Shown here: positions 21,850-32,557 of the stretch, in pieces
How positions within the stretch are numbered: position 1 is the first letter of the stretch
How the letters are laid out: every line of letters begins with the position of its first letter
Source of the DNA: Argopecten irradians
Lineage: Eukaryota > Mollusca > Bivalvia > Pectinida > Pectinidae
DNA length: 64,000 nt
NCBI RefSeq assembly: GCF_041381155.1
Contig: NC_091144.1
Span: 32,358,980 to 32,422,979, forward strand
Direction of reading: 5' to 3'
The notes under the pieces: generated by a model
Databases searched by the model: none
What the model was told of the DNA's origin: nothing
What the model saw: only the letters and a program-made list of their open reading frames with translations
Translations under genes and position numbers: made by a program

Positions 21850-23410
21850 TCTAAATATTGAATTTAGTGTGCAGTGTTGAATTTTGGAGTTAAACAAAAA
21901 AAATTTACGGTATACTGTATTTATTTCATGATATTTAAAGTTGATTCAAGAACAATAAGTTGAATAATTCATTTTCCTGAAATAAATTTGATACTAGAAA
22001 TATTTCTGAAATAACGATTTCAACACCAATAAAACCGGTCAGAATCCAAGTTTCATTTTTTATAATTCTTTATTAATTACTAAAATTATCAATTCATCAT
22101 CTCTTCAAAGACAAAAAAAATCATAAGTTAACATAGCCGTATCATCATATCCATTTAACATTTAAGAATATTTTCGGAAAAATATAACATTAGAAATATT
22201 ACGCTTTCCGGATATATTTTGGTTTCCTTTTCAGAAAATGACATGGGTTGCTTTGACGACTTTTGACTAATAAATCATGGCCAGATACTTTTGCAAAATA
22301 AAAGGTACATTATTTCGTTACGTATAAAATTCAGATTTATTTTAAATTCACAAGAACGTTAGTCGGTAACATTAAAAATGCTTCATGTAATGCATCGGAC
22401 TTTAGCAAGTCTTCGTAAGAACTGTACTGGTTGGCGACATATTATCGTGATTTTTGCTTTCCAGGCTTTTGAATAATAATAAAACATGGCCAGATATTTT
22501 TGCCAAATAAAAGGTACATTATTTGGTTACTTATAACACTCAAATTTCTTTTGAATTTATAAGAACGATAACGTCAAGAAAACTTCATGCAATGCATCGG
22601 ACTTTAGCAAGTCTTCGTAAGGCTACCGTACATTACACGCCAATATAAGTTCATTTGTCACTCTTAGTAGCTCGTATATATATAGATCTAAATTATCATT
22701 ATATTTTGTAAGCTTATGTTGATAAACTTTGTACTTTTCCCTTTCAATATAACGCAGTTGTCGATAAACAAAAGGCACAACTAGCTCCAAGTGACAGAAC
22801 AAAGGAGGAACCTCATAACCATTAACTTTTACTGCGCAATAATATCATCAGATATAGTTCGTCAATGCAACTGAAACAAAAACATCTATAACCGTTTTAA
22901 GAACTTTCTTTTGCAATTATCTTCCTAACATTTCATTACATTAATCGATCAGTAGCATGAGTTACGTAAAATTGAAATAAAAAACATACACAATCCAAAA
23001 TCCACCGAAAGTCTGCCACGGAGGAAGACATCGAAGAAGGCGTTGTTCGTGATTTTTGGGTCCATACATGACGCGTAAGTTTACATAAATCATAGAGTCC
23101 CTACTGAACCCTTAAAACATACCGTCTATGGTGCATATGTATGTACAAATTCAATGTTTGTGTTTTTGAATACTGAGTTTCGATTTATTCATACTATCAA
23201 GTAATATGTAAAATGAACAAAACAACTTTTAATTTTCATTGCGGAGTGCTTTTATTGCTTACATGTGCACAGGCTCTCCGAGCGTACCTAAGAATGCTGT
23301 TTCACAGCATCAAAAACCGCGTTTCCATTGGTCTATTGAACCTAGTTACATCCAATCAGAATTTGAAAGCAAGAATTTCAATTCTGACACGAGATCCGCT
23401 AATTATATAA
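21850..23410. repeat. Internal ~2.15 kb duplication, copy 2
   Basis: Partner of 19700-21130. Within it, a ~210-bp sub-segment is itself tandemly repeated ('catggccagatac' to 'ttagcaagtcttcg', at 22275-22430 and 22490-22620). No gene is supported. Confidence 0.7.
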
Positions 23411-23574
23411 GGGTTTTCAGGGAGAGTATCCTACAGAATACCATAGGTTAGCGTAATAGACTCGTGTAAGTATTTTTTAACTCCTGTCTTTAGTATCATT
23501 TCTAAAATCTCACTCATGTATATTAAATTTCATATCAAACAACCATTCGTTGTATAACCTCTATGTATTACAAA

Positions 23575-24353
23575 TGTAACAGGAGCGAGACAGGCCCAGT
23601 TTGTTAATAACAACAAACTACACCCGGCTCCCTACCTGTGTGTTTCAACCCAGGTTCGTAGGGTTTTGCTTGATTTTTGCCGGTGAAGGAAAACGAGACA
23701 AATACTTTTAACACGTAACAATATTTATTTATAATGACATTTTACATATTAAACGATGTTTTACACAAGACGTAGGGCCCAACAACGATGAGACTAACAC
23801 ATATATTTACAATATATCCCCCGTCAACCCCTCCATACCCCACCTACAACCCTACCACCCTATACCTATAAACATGCCCCCTTCCTGCTTCCTATTACCC
23901 ACCTCTATCTAAAACCTATTAGGTTCAGGAACTCAATCCTTCAGTACACCGCAATGAAATGGATAGAACACCCCTTATATATACCCGACTATAACAATAC
24001 ATGCACGATCGACCAATACGAAGACGGAACACAACACAGGCGCTCGATACAATGACATATTGTGCACGACAGCTACACGTGTACAAGATACACACGCACT
24101 CTTACAACTAGCACAGGACCACGACACCATATATAACAATGAAAACAATGAAATGTTATAAATCTTATCAAAAATATAGTACAATGTAACATCATTAGGC
24201 AATAGCCAATGCTAATACATATATATATGGATATACTTATGGATATATATATATTCACAAGAGTACAAAAACAGTTCAACACGCCCAAACTTAACAGAGT
24301 TCATAGTTCATACCACAGTATTGTCCGTATTGGTTGCTCTCGCCACAATTATA
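23575..24353 (-). mobile_element. 3' LTR of the Ty3/gypsy element
   Basis: Read on the minus strand, it runs from about 'tgtataattgtggc' to 'gctcctgttaca', giving TGT...ACA ends. Within it are a TATA box ('gtatatataagggg', about 23975) downstream of an inverted CCAAT ('gtattggtcg'), then an AATAAA signal ('cattataaataaat', about 23730). This is the order U3-R-U5. The 3' end at 23575 lies 7 bp from the end of the large inverted-repeat arm. The start is less certain because the polypurine tract is weak. The matching 5' LTR is missing. Confidence 0.65.
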
Positions 24354-24381
24354 CACTATCGTTCACGTCCCGCGTCTCGCG

Positions 24382-24990
24382 TCAGTCTTCCATAAGGTCA
24401 AGGTAATCTTCATCTCCTGTATAGATTATTTCCTCCCCTCCGGTGGCTCCCCGTCCCCTGGCTGTTGTCGTGGCAATATACCTTCCCTCCCTCACTCGAA
24501 ACCTCACCAACTCATCCCTGCACTGGTGTACGGGGGAAAGGTTGACCTCTGCAAGGCCAGCCACAGCAGCTTCTCGCCTCCTGCGAGCAACTCCCTCCCT
24601 ATACGCTGCCAATCTCCCAGTAACTGGCCTTACAGGTATCAACATATCCCCCGAGGAAATGAACCTGGTGTTCGGTAGCCACTTCCCCTCAATCCTCTGA
24701 ACCACCTCCTTCGCCTCCTCTGGCCTAAGTCTATGCCTCAACATATAATGTCTCGTCAGTTGATGGCGATAAATATGTATAGCACTGCAACTACCACACT
24801 GGTATTTCACCAGTTCCGGTGTATGTAGTTCAAACCAGTGGGACTTCATCTGCTTATACGTAGTATATACTCTGGCCCCACACTCCCGGACAGGACACGC
24901 CATGCCGCCCTCCTTCCATTTCACTCGTATATCACAATCGATATCCTCTCGCTCCTCCCTTCCAATGGTGGTGTCCAAAATATCCATCAT
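24382..24990 (-). CDS. Gypsy-encoded extra ORF with two C2H2-like zinc fingers
   Basis: An intact 202-residue frame between the end of integrase and the 3' LTR, the place where gypsy retroviruses carry env. Counting from the ATG at 24990, it has two zinc-finger-like units: C32-x4-C37-x13-H51-x4-H56 and C65-x2-C68-x12-H81-x4-H86. A basic, Arg-rich middle (AYREGVARRRREAAVAG) and an acidic tail ending DLMED follow. There is no signal peptide or membrane segment, so it is not an envelope protein. The ATG lies 3 nt after a strong acceptor 'ttttatatttgcag', which suggests expression from a spliced subgenomic RNA, as env is. A nucleic-acid-binding accessory protein is the simplest idea. It is uninterrupted although the neighbouring pol is broken. 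Confidence 0.75.
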   Translation of the reverse strand: MMDILDTTIGREEREDIDCDIRVKWKEGGMACPVRECGARVYTTYKQMKSHWFELHTPELVKYQCGSCSAIHIYRHQLTRHYMLRHRLRPEEAKEVVQRIEGKWLPNTRFISSGDMLIPVRPVTGRLAAYREGVARRRREAAVAGLAEVNLSPVHQCRDELVRFRVREGRYIATTTARGRGATGGEEIIYTGDEDYLDLMED

Positions 24991-25045
24991 AACCTGCAAA
25001 TATAAAATAGGGTCGGAACAACATTATGCAATCATTGTGAAAAGT

Positions 25046-28000
25046 TCATTGTGGAGAAAATATCTTCTTTGGTTTTATCACCCTCCCTGCCCTCGTTCTC
25101 ACGGGTGTCATTATCTCTTCTTCCTCCTGTAAAGCTTCCCTACTTATCTCTTTTCTCACATCCCCCTCCTCTCCCTCATCGGAAATCCCTGTGTCCTCGC
25201 CTAATGGGCCAGCTGTTATATCAGCTTCCGCCCAATCCCCTGGTATCTCCCTTCCCAAATAGGGTTTTATATGGTCCACATGAACTGTTACTGACCTATG
25301 CTGGGGGGTCTTCTGAATTTCATAGGTAACACTTGATAACTTCCCTATTACTTTAAAAGGTCCTGACCACCCCATACCAAGTTTGTTATTTAGTGCTGGC
25401 GGGTACCATCTCCAGACAAAGGTCCCTATCTCATATTTCCTAGCTTTCAGTCCCCTATCATAGTAATTCTTTTGCCGAGATGCGGACACTCCTAATTTTT
25501 CCCTAGCTAAACCAAATGCTTCTCTCAAGGCGTGTTGTAGCCAGTCCACGTACATATTGTAGCAACAGACTTCCGCTTCATTCTCCGGACCCCCCTACCA
25601 TAATATCTAATGGCAAATTGATTTCCCTGCCTAGCATAAGAAGATTGGGGCTACAACCAGTGCTTACATGGGGACTGGCTCTATAGGCAGTAAATACATA
25701 CGGGAGCTGTTCATCCCACAGGGGGCCAACTCAATGAAAATGGATATTGTCATACATTTTTTGTGTTTGGTGGATGGACTGATGAGTATATATGACAGTC
25801 ATGTGAATTTTTTTTCGGAAAATATGGGATTTGAAAAATTATTAAAAAATCGGGATATTTACTATAAAACAGAGAAAGGGACGACAGTCGCCATATTGGA
25901 TTTTTTACCCCCACCTCGATTAAAGTTAATTTTTTCACAACAGTATACCTTTTTTCCCAGAGTCATAGTCACGCATCAGTCCTCCGATAATACATGATCA
26001 CACACAAACCATGCAAATGCATATAAACGATGTCTATATAGTCAAACGCAATATTTTAATCCAAAATTACCGGCGCTTTCTGACTTGTGACATCGAAAGC
26101 AACGTTCTAGTGAAGAGCGATTAGAGTGACTTCCCTTGCAATGTCATTCAATGGGTTTAGTCAGAGGCATTCCGATACGTTTTAATATTCAAATTTTCCG
26201 CGAAAACAAACGTATCGGAATATCTCTGATTAAACCGATTGAATTACACTGCAGGGGAAGTCACTCTATAATCGCTCTTCACTAGAACGTTGCTTTCGAT
26301 GTCACAAGTCAGAAAGCGCCGGTAATTTTGGATTAAAATATTGCGTTTGACTATATAGACATCGTTTATATGCATTTGCATGGTTTGTGTGTGATCATGG
26401 ATTATCGGAGGACTGATGCGTGACTATGACACTGGGAAAAAAAGGTATACTATTGCGAAAAAATTAACTTTAATCGGGGTGGGGGTAAAAATCCAATATG
26501 GCGACTGTCGTCCCTTTCTCTGTTTTATAGTAAATATGCCGATTTTTTGATAATTTTCCAAATCTCGTATTTTTTGAAAAAAATCACATGACTGTCATAT
26601 ATACTCCTCAGTCCATCCACCAAATACAAAAAAAAAAATGTATGACAACAATCCATTTTCATTGAGTTGGCCCCCTGTGGTTCATCCCAATCGTTAAGAT
26701 GGTCGTTAACATACATGGACAACATTTGTAGCAGGGTTCTATTCAGCCTTTCTACTAATCCATCTGACTGGGCTCGGTATGTCGTTGTTCTAGTCTTTTC
26801 TACCCCTAATCTTTCACAAACTAACCTAAACAGTTCGCTCTCGAATTCTCGACCCCTATCCGAATGTAACTGTTTTGGAACACCAAACCTACCAAAAAAC
26901 TCAGTGCATAGTTTATCGGCTACTGTGAGCGCAGTATGATCTTTTGCTGCATATGCCTCAGCCCATTTGGTGAAATAGTCACTGACTACGATAATGCAAA
27001 CATTTCCATTATCCGTTTCCTGTAAACCTCCTAAAATGTCTACTGCTATCCGATCTAAGGGTTGACCGACTTGGGCTATAGAAGGCCTCAATGGAGATCG
27101 ACCTAAACCTGGACCTGGCTTACGTTTAGCACACTGATTACAGGTTCGACACCACCTACGGACATCTTCAGAAAGTCCCGGCCAATAAAACCGTTTTCTA
27201 ACTAGTTCTGTGGTTCTGTCCCTTCCCAGATGACCGGAAGTTTTGGAATCATGTAGTTGTAATAGGATTTCTCTTCTGATCTTATCAGGGGCCACAATCC
27301 TGTATATCACCCGATTGGTTTCATTGCTATCCTTTACACACAACACCCCTTCCCGAATTAACAGTCTGTCCCAGAGTTGGCAATAAACTCTGACCTCATA
27401 TGGATATGCACTCATACCCTTCCTACTCGGTGCCTGTGAAAGGTGAGCTTTAAGGTTCCTAACTTGATGTATATACTCGTCCTGATCTTGCCATTCTCTA
27501 ATTTTATCCCAGCCCCATGTATCTATCCAATTACTGGTTATACCCTGAGAATCACCTACTACGTTCACTCCGACAGGTGGCAAGCCATCTTCGTGGAGAT
27601 CACTGACCCCAACATCTTCATCCCCATCACTTTGACCACTGTCCGACCCCAGACCTATTTCCTTGTTATCTTGAGCTCTAGCTGAACAGTCAGGACACCC
27701 ATCCCTTTTACAAGGCCTATTGGGTCTACGCGAAAGACTGTCAGCATTCTGATGTAGACTCCCTTGTCTATGTCTAATTTCACAATCGTACATATCTATC
27801 ACGCTGATCCACCGAGCCAAACATACCCTCTGGTTCCTTAAACTTTTTCAACCAAACCAATGCTGCATGATCTGTACGTATCAGAAACCTTTTCCCTAAT
27901 AAAAAGTGTTTTAAAATGTCGCAGGAAAGTGACTACAGACAATAACTCTTTGTGAGTGGTACAAAAGTTTCTCTGAGCTCTGTTTAGTGTTTTACTAGCG

Positions 28001-28735
28001 TATGCTATCACCACTTCCTCCCCGTTCTGAACCTGAGACAAACCTGCCCCCAAACCGGTATTACTGGCATCTGTATCCAGAATAAAGGCACCATGGGTGT
28101 TGGGGTGTGCTAAGATAGGGGCGCTGGTCAGTAGCTCCTTTAAATTCTCGAAAGCAAGCTGACATTGACTATCCCATTCAAATTTGTTTGATTTACTGGT
28201 TAAGGCTGTCAAGGGGAAGACAACTGTTGAAAAATGGGGAATAAAGCGACGGTAGTATCCAGCCAGACCCAAAAAGCTTCGAACCTCTGTAACGTTCATA
28301 GGCTGAGGCCACTCAGCGACGGCCTTTATTTTTTCAGGGTTGCAGCTTATGCCGGCTTCTGACACTAAGTGGCCCAAATATTCTACTTCCGTCTGAAACA
28401 GGGTACATTTTTTTCCTTTCAAGGATAAGTTAGCCTGCCTCAAACAATAAAAAAATTCCCTGAGGTTTGACAGTGCAGTCTGAAAGGTGGTTCCAAATAC
28501 TATAACATCATCTAGGTAGCAAAGACATTTGGTCCACTGAAACCCCCCTAAAACTAACTGCATCATTCGTGAAAATGTTGCAGGGGCGTTACAGAGGCCA
28601 AATGGCATGACCTTGAATTGATAAAGACCCTTGTGGGTTGCCGAACGCGGTTTTTGGTTTGTCCGCCTCGTTCATACTGCACTGCCAATACCCACTGGCT
28701 AAATCTAGTGTACTGAACCATTTGGAGGGCTGAAG
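25046..28735 (-). pseudogene. pol: Ty3/gypsy pol relic (RT, RNase H, integrase)
   Basis: A retrotransposon polyprotein on the minus strand. It begins mid-RT near 28735 with the LDLASGYWQ motif, where the satellite cuts off the 5' LTR, gag, protease and RT N-terminus. A frame shift near 28615 precedes an open stretch (28608-27838) with MPFGLCNAP, the catalytic YLDD at residues 31-34 and RNase H (DTDASNTG). Shifts near 27900 and 27825 lead into a second stretch. That has the H-H-C-C zinc site (H..GHLG, CRTCNQC), then integrase D (AVDILG), D (HSDRG) and E (VERLN). A foldback element interrupts it at 26680. The integrase C-terminus resumes at 25708 and carries the GPF/Y-like module (GPFKVIGKLSSVTYEI), ending KKIFSPQ. 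No chromodomain is visible. The element is truncated, frameshifted and inactive. Confidence 0.93.
25717..26679. mobile_element. 963-bp foldback element inserted in integrase
   Basis: A near-perfect palindrome centred near 26195. The outer ends are CACAGGGGGCCAACTC and its complement. The 8-bp direct repeat GTTCATCC flanks it at 25709-25716 and 26680-26687. Removing the element and one repeat would close the integrase frame at the Asp-Glu step, so this is a clean insertion after the retroelement had jumped. An 8-bp target duplication and CA(CA)GGGG-type ends fit the hAT superfamily. There is no coding capacity; the open frame 25668-25997 is arm sequence. Confidence 0.9.
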
Positions 28736-28737
28736 TT

Positions 28738-31170
28738 GGTTGCGAGTTCCTAGTTCCTAGTTCCGTTTAATAAACGGAACTAGGAACCAGACCCGAGTTC
28801 CGTTTAACTTAAACGGAACTAGGAACCAGACCCGAGTTCCGTTTAAGCTTATACGGAACTAGGAACCAGACCCGAGTTCCGTTTAACAAACATACTGGCC
28901 AACGAGCCGAGTTCCGTTTATTAGGATTTCTATCTCTAACTGCATGTTCAATTACCTATTATATACAGGAATCGAACTTAGAGCTTCCATGAATAATACA
29001 GCACAGAATTAATCTCCTTAACACAAGTTTCCTTAAACGGATCTGACACCTAGACTCCAGTTCCGTTTAACTTAAACGGAACTAGGAACCAGACCCGAGT
29101 TCCGTTTAACATACATACTGGCCAACGAGCGGAGTTCCGTTTATTAGGATTCCTATCTCTAACTGCATGTTCAATTACCTATTATATAGAGGAATCGAAC
29201 TTAGAGCTTCCATGAATAATACAGCACAGAATTAATCTCCTTAACACAAGTTTCCTTAAACGGATCTGACACCTAGACTCCAGTTCTGTTTAACTTAAAC
29301 GGAACTAGGAACCAGACCCGAGTTCCGTTTAACAAACATACTGGCCAACGAGCGGAGTTCCGTTTATTAGGATTCCTATCTCTAACTGCATGTTCAATTA
29401 CATATTATATACAGGAATCGAACTTAGAGCTTCCATGAATTATACAGCACAGAATTAATCTCCTTAACACAGATTTTCTTAAACGGATCTGACACCTAGA
29501 CCTCAGTTCCGTTTAACTTAAACGGAACTAGGAACCAGACCCGAGTTCCGTTTAAGCTTATACGGAACTAGGAACCAGACCCGAGTTCCGTTTAACAAAC
29601 ATACTGGCCAACGAGCGGAGTTCCGTTTATTAGGATTCCTATCTCTAACTGCATGTTCAATTGCCTATTATATACAGGAATCGAACTTAGAGCTTCCATG
29701 AATATACAGCACAGAATTAATCTCCTTAACACAAGTTTCCTTAAACGGATCTGACACCTAGACTCCAGTTCCGTTTAATAAACGGAACTAGAACCAACCC
29801 GAGTTCCGTTTACTTAAACGGAACTAGGAACCAGACCCGAGTTCCGTTTAACTTAAACGGAATAGGAACCAGACCCGAGTTCCGTTTAACATACATACTG
29901 GCCAACGAGCGGAGTTCCGTTTATTAGGATTTCTATCTCTAACTGCATGTTCAATTACCTATTATATACAGGAATCGAACTTAGAGCTTCCATGAATAAT
30001 ACAGCACAGAATTAATCTCCTTAACACAAGTTTCCTTAAACGGATCTGACACCTAGACTCCAGTTCCGTTTAACTTAAACGGAACTAGGAACCAGACCCG
30101 AGTTCCGTTTAACTTAAACGGAACTAGGAACCAGACCCGAGTTCCGTTTAACTTAAACGGAACTAGGAACCAGACCCGAGTTCCGTTTAACATACATACT
30201 GGCCAACGAGCGGAGTTCCGTTTATTAGGATTTCTATCTCTAACTGCATGTTCAATTACCTATTATATACAGGAATCGAACTTAGAGCTTCCATGAATAA
30301 TACAGCACAGAATTAATCTCCTTAACACAAGTTTCCTTAAACGGATCTGACACCTAGACTCCAGTTCCGTTTAACTTAAACGGAACTAGGAACCAGACCC
30401 GAGTTCCGTTTAACTTAAACGGAACTAGGAACCAGACCCGAGTTCCGTTTAACATACATACTGGCCAACGAGCGGAGTTCCGTTTATTAGGATTCCTATC
30501 TCTAACTGCATGTTCAATTACCTATTATATACAGGAATCGAACTTAGAGCTTCCATGAATAATACAGCACAGAATTAATCTCCTTAACACAAGTTTCCTT
30601 AAACGGATCTGACACCTAGACTCCAGTTCCGTTTAACTTAAACGGAACTAGGAACCAGACCCTAGCTCCGTTTAACACAAATACTGGTCAACCAGCCGGA
30701 TTCCGTTTATTAAAATTTCTACCTGTAATAAGATGTTTAATTACCATTATAATTCTGAAATCGAACGTAAAGCTTCCATGAATAATACAACACTTAATTA
30801 TTCTATATAACAGAATTTCTTCAGCGGGTTTGACACCTAGACCCCAGTTCCGTTTAACTAAATCGGAACTAGGAACCAGACCCGAGTTCCGTTTAACACA
30901 AATACTGGTCAACCAGCCGAGTTCCATTTATTAGAATTTCTACCTCTAATAAGATGTTTAATTACCATTGTAATACAGGAAGCGAACTTAAAGCTTCCAT
31001 GAATAATACAACATAGAATTTCTTCAACGGGTTTGACACCTAGACCCTGGTTCCGTTTAACTTAAACGGAACTAGGACCCAGACCCGGGTTCTGTTTAAG
31101 CTCAAACAGAACTAGGAACCATATTCGAGTTCCGTTTATTTGATCGGAACTAGGAACCAGACTCGAGGTC
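28738..31170. repeat. Satellite array 1 with nested palindromes
   Basis: Tandem units marked by 'tactggccaacgagc' at about 28893, 29116, 29339, 29602, 29896, 30197, 30459, 30682 and 30903. The spacings are 223, 223, 263, 294, 301, 262, 223 and 221. So a ~223-bp base unit is extended by 0, 1 or 2 copies of a ~39-bp sub-unit made of 'gttccgtttaa', its own complement and 'aggaaccagaccc'. Units are homogeneous in the middle and diverge from 30640 rightwards. Each unit holds a B-box-like 'ggaatcgaact' (minus-strand sense). The left end is flush with the gypsy RT break. Confidence 0.92.
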
Positions 31171-32557
31171 AGTTTAGAGCCGACGCTTGCATAGATGTGA
31201 CTTTTTTTTAGATATATTTTTACAGGAATTGTCTTTGAAATTTCAGGACCATGTAATCAAAGTAAAAATCATTTCAGTGTAGATTTCTTTACACGAAGTC
31301 GACAACGAGACCTGTTCTGTTCTGTTTAATATTATGCGGATCTAGGAACCAGTTCCTAGTTCTGTTTAAGCCGATGTTGGCCTATACATTGCCTTTAAAG
31401 ACTTTAATGAATATCCTGATGCTTAATAGTGCCCCGTATCGCAATACGGGTGCCTTATAGTAATCAGGTTGTCGGTCTATCTGTCCGTCCGTCTGTACGT
31501 CCGTCCGTCCGTCCGTCCGCCTGTCCTTTTTTAGTTCTGTTCTTTTTTGTTACCAAGAAGTCTTAAATTGCAGATGTAGGTTACCTTAGTGCCCTTGTTC
31601 TGCATATTACATTTTTGGGCCAATCGGTCAATATGATGGCCGACAGAGAAACAATTTTGATTTTGGTAGTTGAAGATATTTATCTCTATTAAGCACCAAA
31701 GGGATCTGTCTGAAATTTCAGAGGTTGGTTTCCCCTAGGTTCCTAGTTGCGTATAAGGCATTTTTGAACCGATCTATCAACAAGATAGCCCCAAATGGGC
31801 CCATACAACTCAATCAAACAAAATCAACAAGATGGCCAAGAGGCAGTCATCTTGGATTTTAATATTTATTGTTTAAAAAGCAGAGAAAATATTCCTCTTT
31901 CGTCAGACATACATCATTCTTTGGTACGCGCCAAGAATCCTCTAAGATATCTTGTAATATATATACTGTCATCATTCATTTCGAAATCAGAGCTTCAATT
32001 GTACATTTCATTGTCAAGATATTACTTTTCCTAATCGCAAAGCACCTTGAGCGGGGCCTATTTTGACGTGTCAGTGTTCTAGTATTTAACAGTAATCGTC
32101 TTCGGAACCTTTAGGAACATATAATCACAGAAAAACTCAATATAGCGTAGAAACGGAGTCGAAAAACCATGCCCGAGTTCCGTTTAAGATCATACGAATC
32201 TAGGAATTAGACCCGAGTTCCTTTTAACCCAACGCAATCAAATTCCATATTCAGTTCACGTGCTTTTACTGACCAATGAGTTCGTTTATTATGATTCCCA
32301 CGTGTAATAAGATGTTTAACTGGACATTTTCATTGGACAATATGACGGGTGTTTATCTAACAAGGAAAAGTGGTCAATGGCATTCATATCTTAACTCGAG
32401 TTATGAAGAAGAATTTTTCCTCATCTCGCACGCTTAAGTTAGCCCTGTTGCACCTCAGTTTTGGTCAAAGGTTCAAGCCCCTGGTTATGCAATACACGAT
32501 AGACTGCCGTCCTCTTTGCCTGCTAAGCTTGAGTGTTGAACTCTGGAAACTTGGTCA
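31171..32557. other. Decayed satellite edge and microsatellite
   Basis: Isolated unit remnants persist at 31300-31370 and 32165-32330 ('cccgagttccgtttaa', 'gatgtttaactgg'). Between them are a (CCGT)n microsatellite at 31480-31530, preceded by 'caatacgggtgccttatagt', and AT-rich DNA. No gene. The open frames at 31795-32066 show no domain. Confidence 0.6.
31480..31530. repeat. (CCGT)n microsatellite
   Basis: About 50 bp of 'tccgtccgtc' type tetranucleotide repeat with a few substitutions. Confidence 0.9.

Larger units (their letters stand above)
17541..23567. repeat. Left arm of the giant inverted repeat
   Basis: Base-for-base reverse complement of 56933-64000. The match starts where the window's right end pairs at 17541 and stops at 'ctatgta' 23561-23567. 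Over the first ~350 bp I count only a handful of differences (e.g. 'aacgtaag' against 'aacgcaag'). The right arm is about 1.04 kb longer, almost entirely because of one insertion at 59771-60831. Contents: SINE fragment, LINE endonuclease relic, hAT-like element, a dispersed repeat and a 2.15 kb internal duplication. The outer limit cannot be seen because the right arm leaves the window. Confidence 0.93.

Noticed and set aside
22980..23072. Short minus-strand open frame starting with Met-Asp-Pro-Lys (mirror near 57430)
   Set aside because: About 30 codons, no splice support, and the other internal duplication copy does not keep the frame.
28738..31170. CRISPR-like array
   Set aside because: The repeated unit is far too long, spacers are not unique, and the surroundings are animal DNA; it is a satellite.
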